A stretch of 14,577 bases of DNA, taken from Dissophora ornata (lineage: Eukaryota; Mortierellomycota; Mortierellomycetes; Mortierellales; Mortierellaceae). The stretch is taken from positions 1-14,577 of the forward strand of contig MU617371.1 in assembly GCA_025201705.1 (NCBI GenBank). The letters are read 5' to 3'. Shown here piece after piece: positions 7,169-14,577 of the stretch (positions are counted from its first letter, which is position 1; the number at the start of each line of letters is the position of its first letter). The position numbers were made by a program, and so were the translations under genes. The notes beneath the pieces are model-generated. The model saw only the letters and a program-made list of their open reading frames with translations. It did no database searches and was not told the DNA's origin.

Positions 7169-8918
7169 CTTCAAGCTTTGAAAGCGAAAGGACTCGTATC
7201 AGATGGATCGCGCACAGAGATCGACCAATGCATCCCCGCGATCGAGAACTTCATACTCTTGAACCAGGCGAGCAAGAGTTATCGTAAGACGGTTCCATTG
7301 ACGGGTATGGAGCAGCCCTTTGTCTCGTTCTCTGAGCGTGAGCTCGCTACCCTGTTTTGGCAAAACGATGCGCTGAGAGGAAAGTTTGAGGAGCTGGTGC
7401 TGGTGGACTTCGAGGACAAGAATTTCATACCCTCCATTATTGACCTATCCGAATGGCTTATGAGGAAGGCTCCGGGGTCCCTAATCACAGAGATACTTTC
7501 CAACATTGGAAGATGCGAGCCACGGAAAGGGCGCAGAGATTTCAAGGACTCCACATTTGTGATGAGCTTGGACCAGATGCGAGACCATATTCAATCCATT
7601 CGGCAGGACAACTTCGATCCCAACACCTACAGGGAAGGGGGCTATACTCTTCGCGACTCTCTTCGAACAGACGGATTTCGTCTTCAGCTGACGGCTTTCA
7701 AGATGAAAGAACTTCAGTCGGTCAGATTCAGGCGCCTTCCACATGATGTTTTACCCCACCGAATCACATCCACTGTCCGTGGTGTAGACTATTTCTTGAC
7801 TGAGATTCGAAACGTGGTGAAGACCAAGCAGGATGTCGAGGACCTTTGGGGCTGTGAGCCGGAGCAGATCAAGATCCTGGGACTCGACCTCGGCCAGGCG
7901 TGTGTACTCGGAGCGAGCGCGTTGATCCTCAAGAACCGTTACGACAAAAGGGCTGGTGCCAATCTGGCATCGCATGGTCCAGCACCAGCACCGACACCAA
8001 CACCAACACCAACCGCTGCTCCTTCTCCTACTCCACCCAATGCTCCTCCTGCTCCTGCTACCTACTACAATCTCGCAGTCAAGCAAAAGGCGGTTTGCCA
8101 ACCTACGTTCAAGCGCCGACGCTGGATGGAAGAGCAAAAAAGGGTCGTCCCAGGTGACGGAATTCCATCTATCAGCGACATCGAGACAATGCTGCCACCA
8201 CGGCGCGGCGAGGGCGCCAGCTTTGTGAGTCATGTAGCGAAGTTGGAGCAAGTACAGGGAAGGCTCGACAAGTTTTACAACAGCAACAACCGCTTCAAGA
8301 ACCATAAGTGGGATGCAAGAAAGGCGCGGGGAGACTGAGTACAGACTTATCACGGATCGGTTGCTCAAGGTAGTTGGCGGGTCGATTGGTAGAAAGAGGG
8401 ATGAAGCCAACAAGGTTGTCATAGGGATTGGCCTAGGAAAGTTTTCTTCGAAGAGCAGGCTTTCTTCGCTGCATGAATCCTTTCAGTCATACTTCGTTCA
8501 AAAGGTAAGAATTTCTGGGAGTATGAAGGCTTTTTAAGTATTGCTTTATTCCTTATATTCTTTTTAGACAGCGCTAATGCAGCCCAGCTTCCTTTACGAT
8601 TATACAGGCAAGAGCGCTTGGCTACATTATCGTAGGAGTGAACGAGTATTACACGTCGAAGAAGTGCCCAACATGCGAAGAGTTTGTCGGGCAGGTCGAG
8701 ATCCGCAGACTGTATTCAAGAAGTGCAAGACATACATGCACCGCGACATCATGGCCGGCCACAACATGTGCAATGCAATTCGAGGACATCTGCTCAACCA
8801 ACAGCGGCCACTCTATCTCCAGCCAAAAGACATAGACGGACATTCCCCGCAAAATGCAAGTCCCGGTGGAGTCAAACGAAAGGCACCTGTCGAGTGGATG
8901 GACACTGGCCGTGGATAG
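7169..8918 (+). pseudogene. Fanzor (eukaryotic TnpB-like RNA-guided nuclease), 5'-truncated and frameshifted, copy B
   Basis: Fanzors are eukaryotic relatives of IS200/IS605 TnpB, RNA-guided DNA nucleases with a split RuvC domain. Exon text runs 7169-8504, then an intron 8505-8607 (GTAAGA to ACAG), then 8608-8918. RuvC-I is KILGLDLGQ with its Asp codon at 7886-7888. An (A/P)TPTP-rich insert follows at about 7977-8060. RuvC-II should lie at VVIGIGLGKF, where I see no canonical glutamate; some Fanzors are known to use a rearranged one. The zinc ribbon has YYTSKKCPTC (cysteines at 8665 and 8674), then KC, then RuvC-III MHRDIMAGHNMCNAI. Damage: no ATG, because the frame opens just after a TAG at 7166-7168 beside the inverted-repeat element and lacks the usual N-terminal part; a one-base loss near 8327-8330 in the CGCGGGG run; a one-base loss at 8716/8717 that destroys the third zinc cysteine codon. 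The frame resumes correctly after each lesion and ends at the TAG at 8916-8918. Confidence 0.8.
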
Positions 8919-8962
8919 TAGACATTTATAGTAATTTAGTTTCGTCCTATCATCCCAAATCT

Positions 8963-8989
8963 GGAAAGTCTTGTTTGTAACGACTTTCC
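8963..8989 (+). other. Perfect 8-bp hairpin after the Fanzor gene
   Basis: GGAAAGTC (8963-8970) and GACTTTCC (8982-8989) are perfect inverted repeats around an 11-nt loop, 45 nt after the Fanzor stop. Fanzor guide RNAs usually arise from the 3' end of the element, so this could be part of a guide-RNA scaffold, a transcript end, or chance. Confidence 0.4.
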
Positions 8990-9198
8990 CCTCCAACCAA
9001 TGTTCTTGTTGAAAAGTCGGGCACAAGTCGATTGAGGTCTTCGTCTCGGGTGTCCTGCTGTGTCTCAGTCCTACGAAATACAACAAGCCAAGACATTAGA
9101 GTCGCGACTGACTGAATTCACATAGGTGAACGTTAATCCTAATTACCAGCTGCTCGTAGTGAACTCAACGTCGCTGAGATAGGTTTCGAGGAAAGGTC
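8990..9198. other. Intergenic, between two Fanzor relics
   Basis: I see no gene or repeat here. A minus-strand reading frame (9086 to 8649) runs through part of it, but most of its length is the antisense of the Fanzor C-terminus and it shows no family feature. Confidence 0.35.
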
Positions 9199-9424
9199 CT
9201 ACACGTGACTTAAGATAAGTGTTTTCGTTTGACGATTGATCGCTCCAAGATTGACCGTAGGTCTGGATTCACAGGTGGTCAATCGATCTCGGAATGCGAC
9301 CTGGTTCAAATCTGCTAACAAGTGCGACCACTCAAGAGCTTCGCCCACAATGAGTTTCGAAATTGGGTCAACCTTGTCCCTGGTTACTTCGCAGAGTGCC
9401 TTCCATGATTCGTCTTCGATCTCG
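9199..9424 (-). other. Unknown reading-frame tail fused to an inverted Fanzor relic
   Basis: On the minus strand, directly after the Fanzor relic at 9425-9595, an open frame continues for 75 codons to a TAG at 9199-9201. It reads WKALCEVTRDKVDPISKLIV and then GEALEWSHLLADLNQ. The amphipathic pattern looks like real former coding sequence, but it is unlike the proline- and lysine-rich tail of the neighbouring Fanzor copy and I do not recognise it. It has no start codon of its own. Confidence 0.3.
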
Positions 9425-9595
9425 CGGCCGTTGTTGGTTGAGCAGATGTTCTCGAATGGCATTGCACATGTTGTGGCCGGCCATGATGTCGCGGTGCATG
9501 TATGTCTTGCAGTTTGAACAATAAAGTCGTCGGATGTCAACCTGACCAACAAACTCCTCGCAAAACGGGGCACTTTTTGGACGTGTAGCTCAATG
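9425..9595 (-). pseudogene. Fanzor zinc-ribbon and RuvC-III relic, copy C, inverted
   Basis: The minus strand closely matches the last exon of the Fanzor at 8608-8918: YTSKKCP, then, after one extra T in the run at about 9570, EEFVGQVDIRRLYC, CKTYMHRDIMAGHNMCNAI and LLNQQRP. It keeps the cysteine codon TGT that copy B has lost, which supports reading copy B as frameshifted. The NTS part before YTS is damaged, the RuvC-I and RuvC-II parts are absent, and the homology ends near 9425. It is in opposite orientation to copies A and B. Confidence 0.65.
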
Positions 9596-9599
9596 CACA

Positions 9600-10297
9600 A
9601 TTAGTCGTCACACCGTGCCATCGAACAGACAATCGTAGACTGGTCAACTACTTGTAAAAGACTATCAAGTTCAGTGAAGAATCGACGCGTTATTTGCTTG
9701 TTATACGGAATCGTGAATGGTGATTTCAGAGTCGCCTACCATTGGAAGGGGGGAGGGGGACGGACATTGGGTGTCTCTATTGCCAAAGGTCTTGTTACAG
9801 AAAAGCTCCTCTTGTGACAAATACCTTTCTTCTATCACACGCATCCTAGCTGATCTCTACTCCTTATCGTACGTATCCACTGAAACTGCAGATCATAGTA
9901 AAGAGCTGGTGTTGAATGTTCTCTTGCTGTTAACATGACTTCTTTCTTGGTCGTGCGATGAGGTGTTGGTTGGTTGCAAGCCACTCGTTGATATCGTGAG
10001 CAAGGACAGCGGATATTTGATGTAGCTGGAGCAAAGAGGCAATGAATAAACCGACAAGGTCAAATATCCATCCCCTATGCCAATTGACGGCAAGGAGCCA
10101 ATTTGACGCTGTTTTCACCGTCGACTTTGAACGTCACGGTCACGGTGGGGGGTGAGGTGCGCCCCTTTCCACGGGTCACGAAACCATTCCCATTCATGTA
10201 CAAGGGACCATTAGGCATTCAACTTTCTCTTCCCCATCCAGGAACACCGGCAGCAAACATCAATCTTTTCGTTCTTTCGCTGCAACACACAGACAAT
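9600..10297. other. Intergenic, upstream of the Voa1/BIG1-like gene
   Basis: It holds the promoter and 5' UTR of the gene starting at 10298. A G-rich purine run (GGAAGGGGGGAGGGGGA) lies at about 9742-9760 and a G7 run at 10146-10152. Short reading frames on both strands (for example 9717-9938 plus, 10118-9930 minus) show no family feature. I see no RNA gene. Confidence 0.35.
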
Positions 10298-11627
10298 ATG
10301 CGTACGGCCGTTCTCCTATCCCTCTTGCTCGCCTCTCTTTACGAGGTGTCTGCTGTCGAAAACACAAGTCCTTTCCTTGCTTGGTCGCCTCAAGAGTAAC
10401 GTCACCCAGCCACCGTGGGCATCGTGTTGCATTTGGAGAGCATTGACACGACGAAATCTGCTGACGCTGCTTCATGACGCGGTCTATATTGAATAGATTC
10501 ACCGTCAGCAACGAGTTAAACACCCAGGTCATCTCTGTTCAGGATCTTCAACGGGGCGTATACGATCTTGTCGATTGTTCCCACAAGGCGATTCTGGTTG
10601 TTGACGAACCCGAGGTATGGCTTGCAAGAGGACCTTTGCAAAGTCCAACGGTTATCAACAGCAGCAAGTGTCGAAAAGAAGGGGAAAAGCAAGCATTTGC
10701 CAGTAGTTAACCGTGCTCTTCATTTCGATCAAATCTTAGCTTCACGCCGCCGACTTGGGACAAAAAGGAAGGGACAAGTTGAAGGTACGGACAGGATCAA
10801 TTGGGAGAAACTAGTGTCGTTCACTTTAACTGCCAGGATGGAAGTCGGGGGGGGGGGGGTTTTGTAGAGTCGTGATATTGATTGGCGCATCTTCTTTTGT
10901 AGAATCAAGTCCATGGCGCCGAAAGCTCTTTCCAGATTCCCTTTGTAGATGGCCCCGTCGATCTGGAGAGGTTGGCGCAACGTCTTTCTCAGAAATGCCA
11001 GACGCGTTTTGTCGACGCTGATGAAAGCGAAGGTGCGAAGCGGTTCAGCAAGGAGTTAAATGCAGCATGGGTGGGTATCAACAAAAAAAAGTCGCATATT
11101 GTTAACGCATTATTTACCCTCCGTTGGACATAGATGCTGTGAGCTCTGTTCATGGTCCCTCGGTCATCTACAAGAAACTCACGTCAGAGTGCGTCAAGGA
11201 GAATGGTATGACCTAACAACTGGTGGATCTTCTTCCTAGCAATTGCTCGCGCCCACGTTGTCACTACATCACTTCACTCCTCAAGCTAACACTGGCGATA
11301 TCATTTCTCTTTCATGGCTACACAGGCAATACATTGGAGAACCTAATCAAGGAGATCCGCGATAAATTTCAGGACAAGTTTTTGGTGTTGTACTCATCAA
11401 GCCAGACCAAGGAGTTCCCCACCAAGCACCGGTTGAGTGCTCGTCAATTGCCAGGAGATCCAACGCCTACGAAGCAGGCAGGTCTCTTCCACAACTACAC
11501 GTTCTTCTCTCAAGGAATCTTTATGGGTCTGCTGATTTCTGTGATCGTGGTCCCAATTGCTTTCGTGGGCATTTTCTGGAACCTCAGCGTGCAGCAGCCA
11601 CAGCGCTTCGAGAAGAAGCAAAACTAG
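10298..11627 (+). CDS. Voa1/Ac45/BIG1-family ER or vacuolar membrane protein, five exons
   Basis: Members assist assembly of the V-ATPase membrane sector (yeast Voa1, animal Ac45) or affect cell-wall beta-1,6-glucan (fungal BIG1), acting in the ER or vacuole. Exons: 10298-10395, 10497-10614, 10903-11074, 11134-11205, 11326-11627; all have GT-AG borders and the phases agree, giving 253 residues. The N-terminus is a clear signal peptide (MRTAVLLSLLLASLYEVSA) followed by NTSPFLAWSP, as in BIG1-type proteins. The lumenal part includes ILVVDEPE (exon 2) and SVIYKKLTSECVKEN (exon 4). Near the C-terminus FFSQGIFMGLLISVIVVPIA starts the single membrane helix (about 217-238), followed by a short basic tail with QPQRFEKK; the aromatic-aromatic-x-x-GI-x-MGLL motif is the family's best mark. 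The 288-nt second intron is long for this window. Exon 3's end is set by phase: only the GTATCA donor at 11075 joins exon 4 in frame. I cannot separate Voa1 from BIG1 by eye. Confidence 0.8.
10847..10859 (+). repeat. G13 homopolymer in an intron
   Basis: Thirteen consecutive G lie inside the second intron of the Voa1/BIG1-like gene, about 45 nt before its acceptor. Such runs often vary in length and are prone to sequencing error; no coding consequence is expected. Confidence 0.8.
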
Positions 11628-12334
11628 ACCCGGCGTTTCGATGTGATAGCATATGGCGTGAATCGCCGAACACTGTCCTTTTTTTCCCCCTCTTCAAATA
11701 TACATGTCTTTGGTAGCGTTTGCCGGTATTAAAACGACGTTGTGTGGTGTATTAGGCAGCAGAGTGCATGGGCGATAAGATGATACACATGTTCAACATC
11801 AAATGAAATAAGCCACCGTAGACAGGCACAGCTGCGTGTAGTGGGGTAGAGTGGGAATGTAAAAAGGGTACTTTGCCGCTCATCTCGACTCGTCCCATTT
11901 CCCCTCCCTCTCATCTCTCGACGTCTCTCCGTTCGCTCGCCTGATCCATACAAAGAGTTGCCTGGAAACACAACTGAGCAACAGCGACTTTGTGTTTGTT
12001 TTCGATCAACGAACGGACAAGCAAAGACGCGCTCACGATCCAGTCACATCTGCTACAGGCATCCCCCCTCTTGAACAACCATACAACCATACAATCATCC
12101 GCAAAACCGCATTCCACTCTGGAGTCGTACCCACCACTGCCACTATCGCCTCGGATCCCGAGTCGCCGTCCTTTTACTTGCGGGGTTTTTTTTGCTTCTT
12201 CTCGGCATCATTTGTCCAGCGTCAAAGAGACGTTTGTCGAGAACCACCTTGTTTAGAGAAAGACTGGGACAGAGCGAACCGGAGTACAAGCACATCTTAA
12301 ACCCCTCCTACCTGACTACACACAGGGCCTGCGC
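11628..12334. other. Intergenic: 3' end of one gene and promoter/leader of the next
   Basis: After the Voa1/BIG1-like stop there is a T8-C5 run (11679-11691). A C+T-rich block (about 11880-11945) and a CA-rich leader (12035-12120) precede the next gene. The open frames on the plus strand (for example 11992-12300) look like leader sequence. A CACACAG acceptor-like site at 12320-12326 leaves room for an intron in the 5' UTR, just before the ATG at 12335. Confidence 0.4.
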
Positions 12335-14005
12335 ATGCAGACGAATCCCCTTACCTCGGCTGATCCAGCCTACCCTTACAACTTCCAGGCCACCCCGCAA
12401 TTCCAGCAACAGCAACAACAACAGCAGCTGTCGATGCAACCCATGGCCCAACCACAGCAGCCAATGCCGATGCAGATGCAGATGCCAATGCAGGTGCAAA
12501 TGCAGATGCAGCAGCACCCGATATTTCAGCAGCCTCAGCAATCTCTCGCCTTTGCTCAGCCTCCTCCTACTCCTCCTCCAGTACAAGGACTGATGAACAA
12601 CTTCCCGCCACAGCCTTTCCAGCCCTCACAGCATCTGTACCAGCAATTTCAACAGCAACAACAACAGCAGCAGCAACAGCAGCAGCCTGTCCAGCCTGTC
12701 GGTGTCACTGGCACCAATATCATGTCAGGCATGTCCAACCCCCAAGGAATGGCTGGTCTAGGCCTCGTTGCGGCGGGGTTCAATCCACCACAGCCCCCAC
12801 AGCCTCTCACCAAAAAGGATATCTGGGCAGCACAGCAGGCAAGTCTGCGGGCACAAATGAACAAGAACAACCTGAACGCTGGGATGATCGCAGAAGGAAG
12901 TTTAGATGTCGCAGCACAAAAGGAGAAGTTGCAGCAAATGTTCCAACATCAACAACAGGCTCAGGGCACAACGCCTGCCTCGAGCACAGGATCAACAGCC
13001 TCGACGCCGAGTAGTAGTAGGATAGCAGGAGAGAGCACGCCCGTAATACCACCAACTTCTGTAGGAGACGGCACGGGTTTCGTCTCATCTGTGAGTGCCT
13101 CGCCTATAACCGCTGCTGGAATCGTGTCGAGCACAGTGACACCGATCACGGCTTCATTCCCCCCTGCGCCCACCGAATTATCAACACTGTCAGCACCGGC
13201 GTCGATTATAAACTCGCCACTTACAATGGCTAATAGTTCTGCCATGTCAACACCTACCCCTGCAGGAGTATGGGCCGGAGGAGCTGAAATGCCGTCTCCC
13301 GTATTCAACCCCGTTGCACAAGGACTCCAGTCACCCGCAGGCGCTATACCAAATGCACGCATTCAGAAGAAATTCCGCCAGCAGCAATTGCAGCAACAGC
13401 AGCTGCAGCAACAACAACTGCAACAACAACTACAGCAACAACAACAACAGCAACAACAGCAACAGCAGCAACAGCAGCAACAGCAGCAACAGCAGCAACA
13501 GCAGCAACAGCAACAACAACAGCAACAGCAGCAACAGCAGCAACAGCAACAACAACAGCAACAGCAGCTCCAACAACAACAGCAACAGCAGATTCCTACT
13601 CAGGCACAATCTCTTGCACTCAACCAAGCACCGTTGGCGTTGCAAGCAGGACTTCAGCAGCCCCAAGGAAACAGGATAATGCCACCTAATATTCAGCAGC
13701 AACTGCAACACAACCAAATCATGCTCCAGCAATTGCAGCAAAAGCATTTTCAGCAACAGCAACAGCAACAACAGTTGATGCAGCAGAGGCTGGCTATGAA
13801 GAATATGACGCCTCAACAACAGCAGATGGCCCAGATTCAGTTTCAACAGCTTCAGCAACAGCTTCAACAACAACAGTTGCAGCAACAGCAACAATTGCAA
13901 GCGCAGCAACAGCAACTTATAGCCCAAATGCAACAACAATTTTTGCAGAAGCAGCAACAGTTGCAATTACAACAGCAGCAACAGCAACAACAACAGCTGC
14001 AGCAA

Positions 14006-14069
<64 letters not shown>

Positions 14070-14535
14070 TTCAACAGCAACAATTGCAGCAACAACAACA
14101 GCAACAACAACAGTTGCAGCAACAACAACAACAACAGCTGCAGCTGCAACTACAGCAACAACAACTGCAACATCTTGCGCAGCATCATCCGCAAGTGACT
14201 CAGACTGTCAGACCTACACCCAACAGTATACCAGGCGCACCGCTAACTAGCCCACAGCCGATCCCGGTTGCTAGCACGCCTACTCTGTCGGCGAGTGCTC
14301 AGCCCCCGATCGAGCTGGATATCAACGGGCAGGTAGTGCAGGCGGTGAGTGATCCTGTGATTCATCGTCCAGCCATTATTGCGTGAAACTCGCTTTGCAG
14401 TGGGATTTTTTCTTTTCTTTTCTGATCAGCCCTGTTGCATCTTCCTCGACAGCTACTGGAGTTGAACAAGGCTTTGATCTGCGTTTGCATCGATTACCAG
14501 ACACATCATCAAACAGGAGATCCAGATTTTGTATT
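12335..14535 (+). CDS. Glutamine-rich protein with SS18/SSXT-like C-terminal helix (partial, spliced)
   Basis: Exon 1 spans 12335-14344 (670 codons) and exon 2 spans 14453-14535. The intron (GTGAGT to CGACAG, 108 nt) joins them in phase 0; a GTAAGT donor at 14536 sends the gene out of the window. Without splicing the frame would end at 14386. Order of regions: Q-rich start with a Met-Gln zigzag (QPMPMQMQMPMQVQMQMQ), a second short Q run, a conserved-looking block (PLTKKDIWAAQQASLRAQM), a Ser/Thr/Pro/Ala-rich middle (about residues 210-340), then long polyQ to about residue 620. At the splice junction the text reads DINGQVVQALLELNKALICV and then CIDYQ. A helix with this pattern, ending in a tyrosine-glutamine, resembles the SSXT domain of SS18, the SWI/SNF (BAF) subunit, whose proteins are also Gln-rich. 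The likely role is nuclear, in chromatin remodelling or transcription. Gal11/Med15- or Snf5-type Q-rich proteins are alternatives. The start could lie in an earlier exon. Confidence 0.65.
13433..13567 (+). repeat. Uninterrupted run of 45 glutamine codons (CAA/CAG)
   Basis: Between a CTA and a CTC leucine codon there are 45 consecutive Gln codons, mixed CAA and CAG with AACAGC-type sub-repeats. The mixture should make the tract more stable than a pure CAG run. On the minus strand the same DNA produces false poly-leucine frames. Confidence 0.9.
13955..14170 (+). repeat. Second polyglutamine/leucine tract
   Basis: A long run of CAA and CAG codons is broken at intervals by CTG, TTG or CTA leucine codons, giving a Q(n)L pattern. 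The periodic leucines suggest a coiled-coil-prone segment just before the structured C-terminal part. Confidence 0.85.
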
Positions 14536-14577
14536 GTAAGTCCAGCAAAAAGCACGATCATGAGAGTACCTTTTTTT

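Noticed and set aside
7751..8422. Long minus-strand frame opposite the Fanzor gene
   Set aside because: It is the antisense of the Fanzor RuvC region; the plus strand shows recognisable motifs and the minus strand none.
9717..10118. Small reading frames on both strands, one with a hydrophobic stretch
   Set aside because: There are no homologous motifs, no splice-supported extension and no conserved pattern; they are compatible with chance in intergenic DNA.
11992..12300. 102-codon plus-strand frame before the Gln-rich gene
   Set aside because: Its composition resembles a leader sequence, it does not join the Gln-rich frame, and it shows no family feature.
13314..13679. Asn/Ser-rich plus-strand frame
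   Set aside because: It is the shifted-frame reading (AGC, AAC) of the same CAG repeat; the Gln frame runs 670 codons and connects by splicing to a conserved-looking exon.
12308..14149. Leucine- and cysteine-rich minus-strand reading frames
   Set aside because: They are the antisense of the CAA/CAG tracts of the Gln-rich gene and have no independent features.

Overview
The window looks like nuclear DNA from an early-diverging (Mucoromycota-type) fungus, most likely a Mortierellaceae member. Genes carry short introns (about 75-290 nt) with GT-AG borders. A Crinkler (CRN) protein of the kind expanded in Mortierella-like fungi sits beside relics of Fanzor, the eukaryotic TnpB-like nuclease family. 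The placement comes from recognising these families, not from a database search.

Layout. Three ordinary housekeeping genes frame a decayed accessory island. Left edge (130-819, minus): the 5' part of an ERV41/ERGIC2 gene for an ER-Golgi cargo protein, running off the left end. Right side: a five-exon gene for a small ER or vacuolar membrane protein of the Voa1/Ac45/BIG1 type (10298-11627, plus), then a very glutamine-rich protein with an SS18/SSXT-like C-terminal helix (12335-14535, plus), running off the right end.

The island (about 1200-9600) holds, in order: a broken reading frame of unknown family on the minus strand; two tandem copies of a stem-loop element whose stems covary; an unknown gene with two in-frame stops, cut by a repeat; a CRN-like tail; a Fanzor zinc-ribbon relic; a three-exon Crinkler (N-terminal ubiquitin-like domain, P-loop NTPase, C-terminal nuclease-like domain) with a TGA between the two halves of its nuclease motif; a second copy of the repeat; a 250-bp element with perfect 22-bp terminal inverted repeats; a large Fanzor gene without its 5' end and with two single-base frameshifts; and a third, inverted Fanzor zinc-ribbon relic.

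How it fits together: the island looks like a graveyard of selfish or effector genes (CRN and Fanzor) with MITE-like elements inserted among them. Several nonsense codons fit C-to-T change, which suggests deamination. The Crinkler is the least damaged member. The flanking genes look intact in the parts that are visible.
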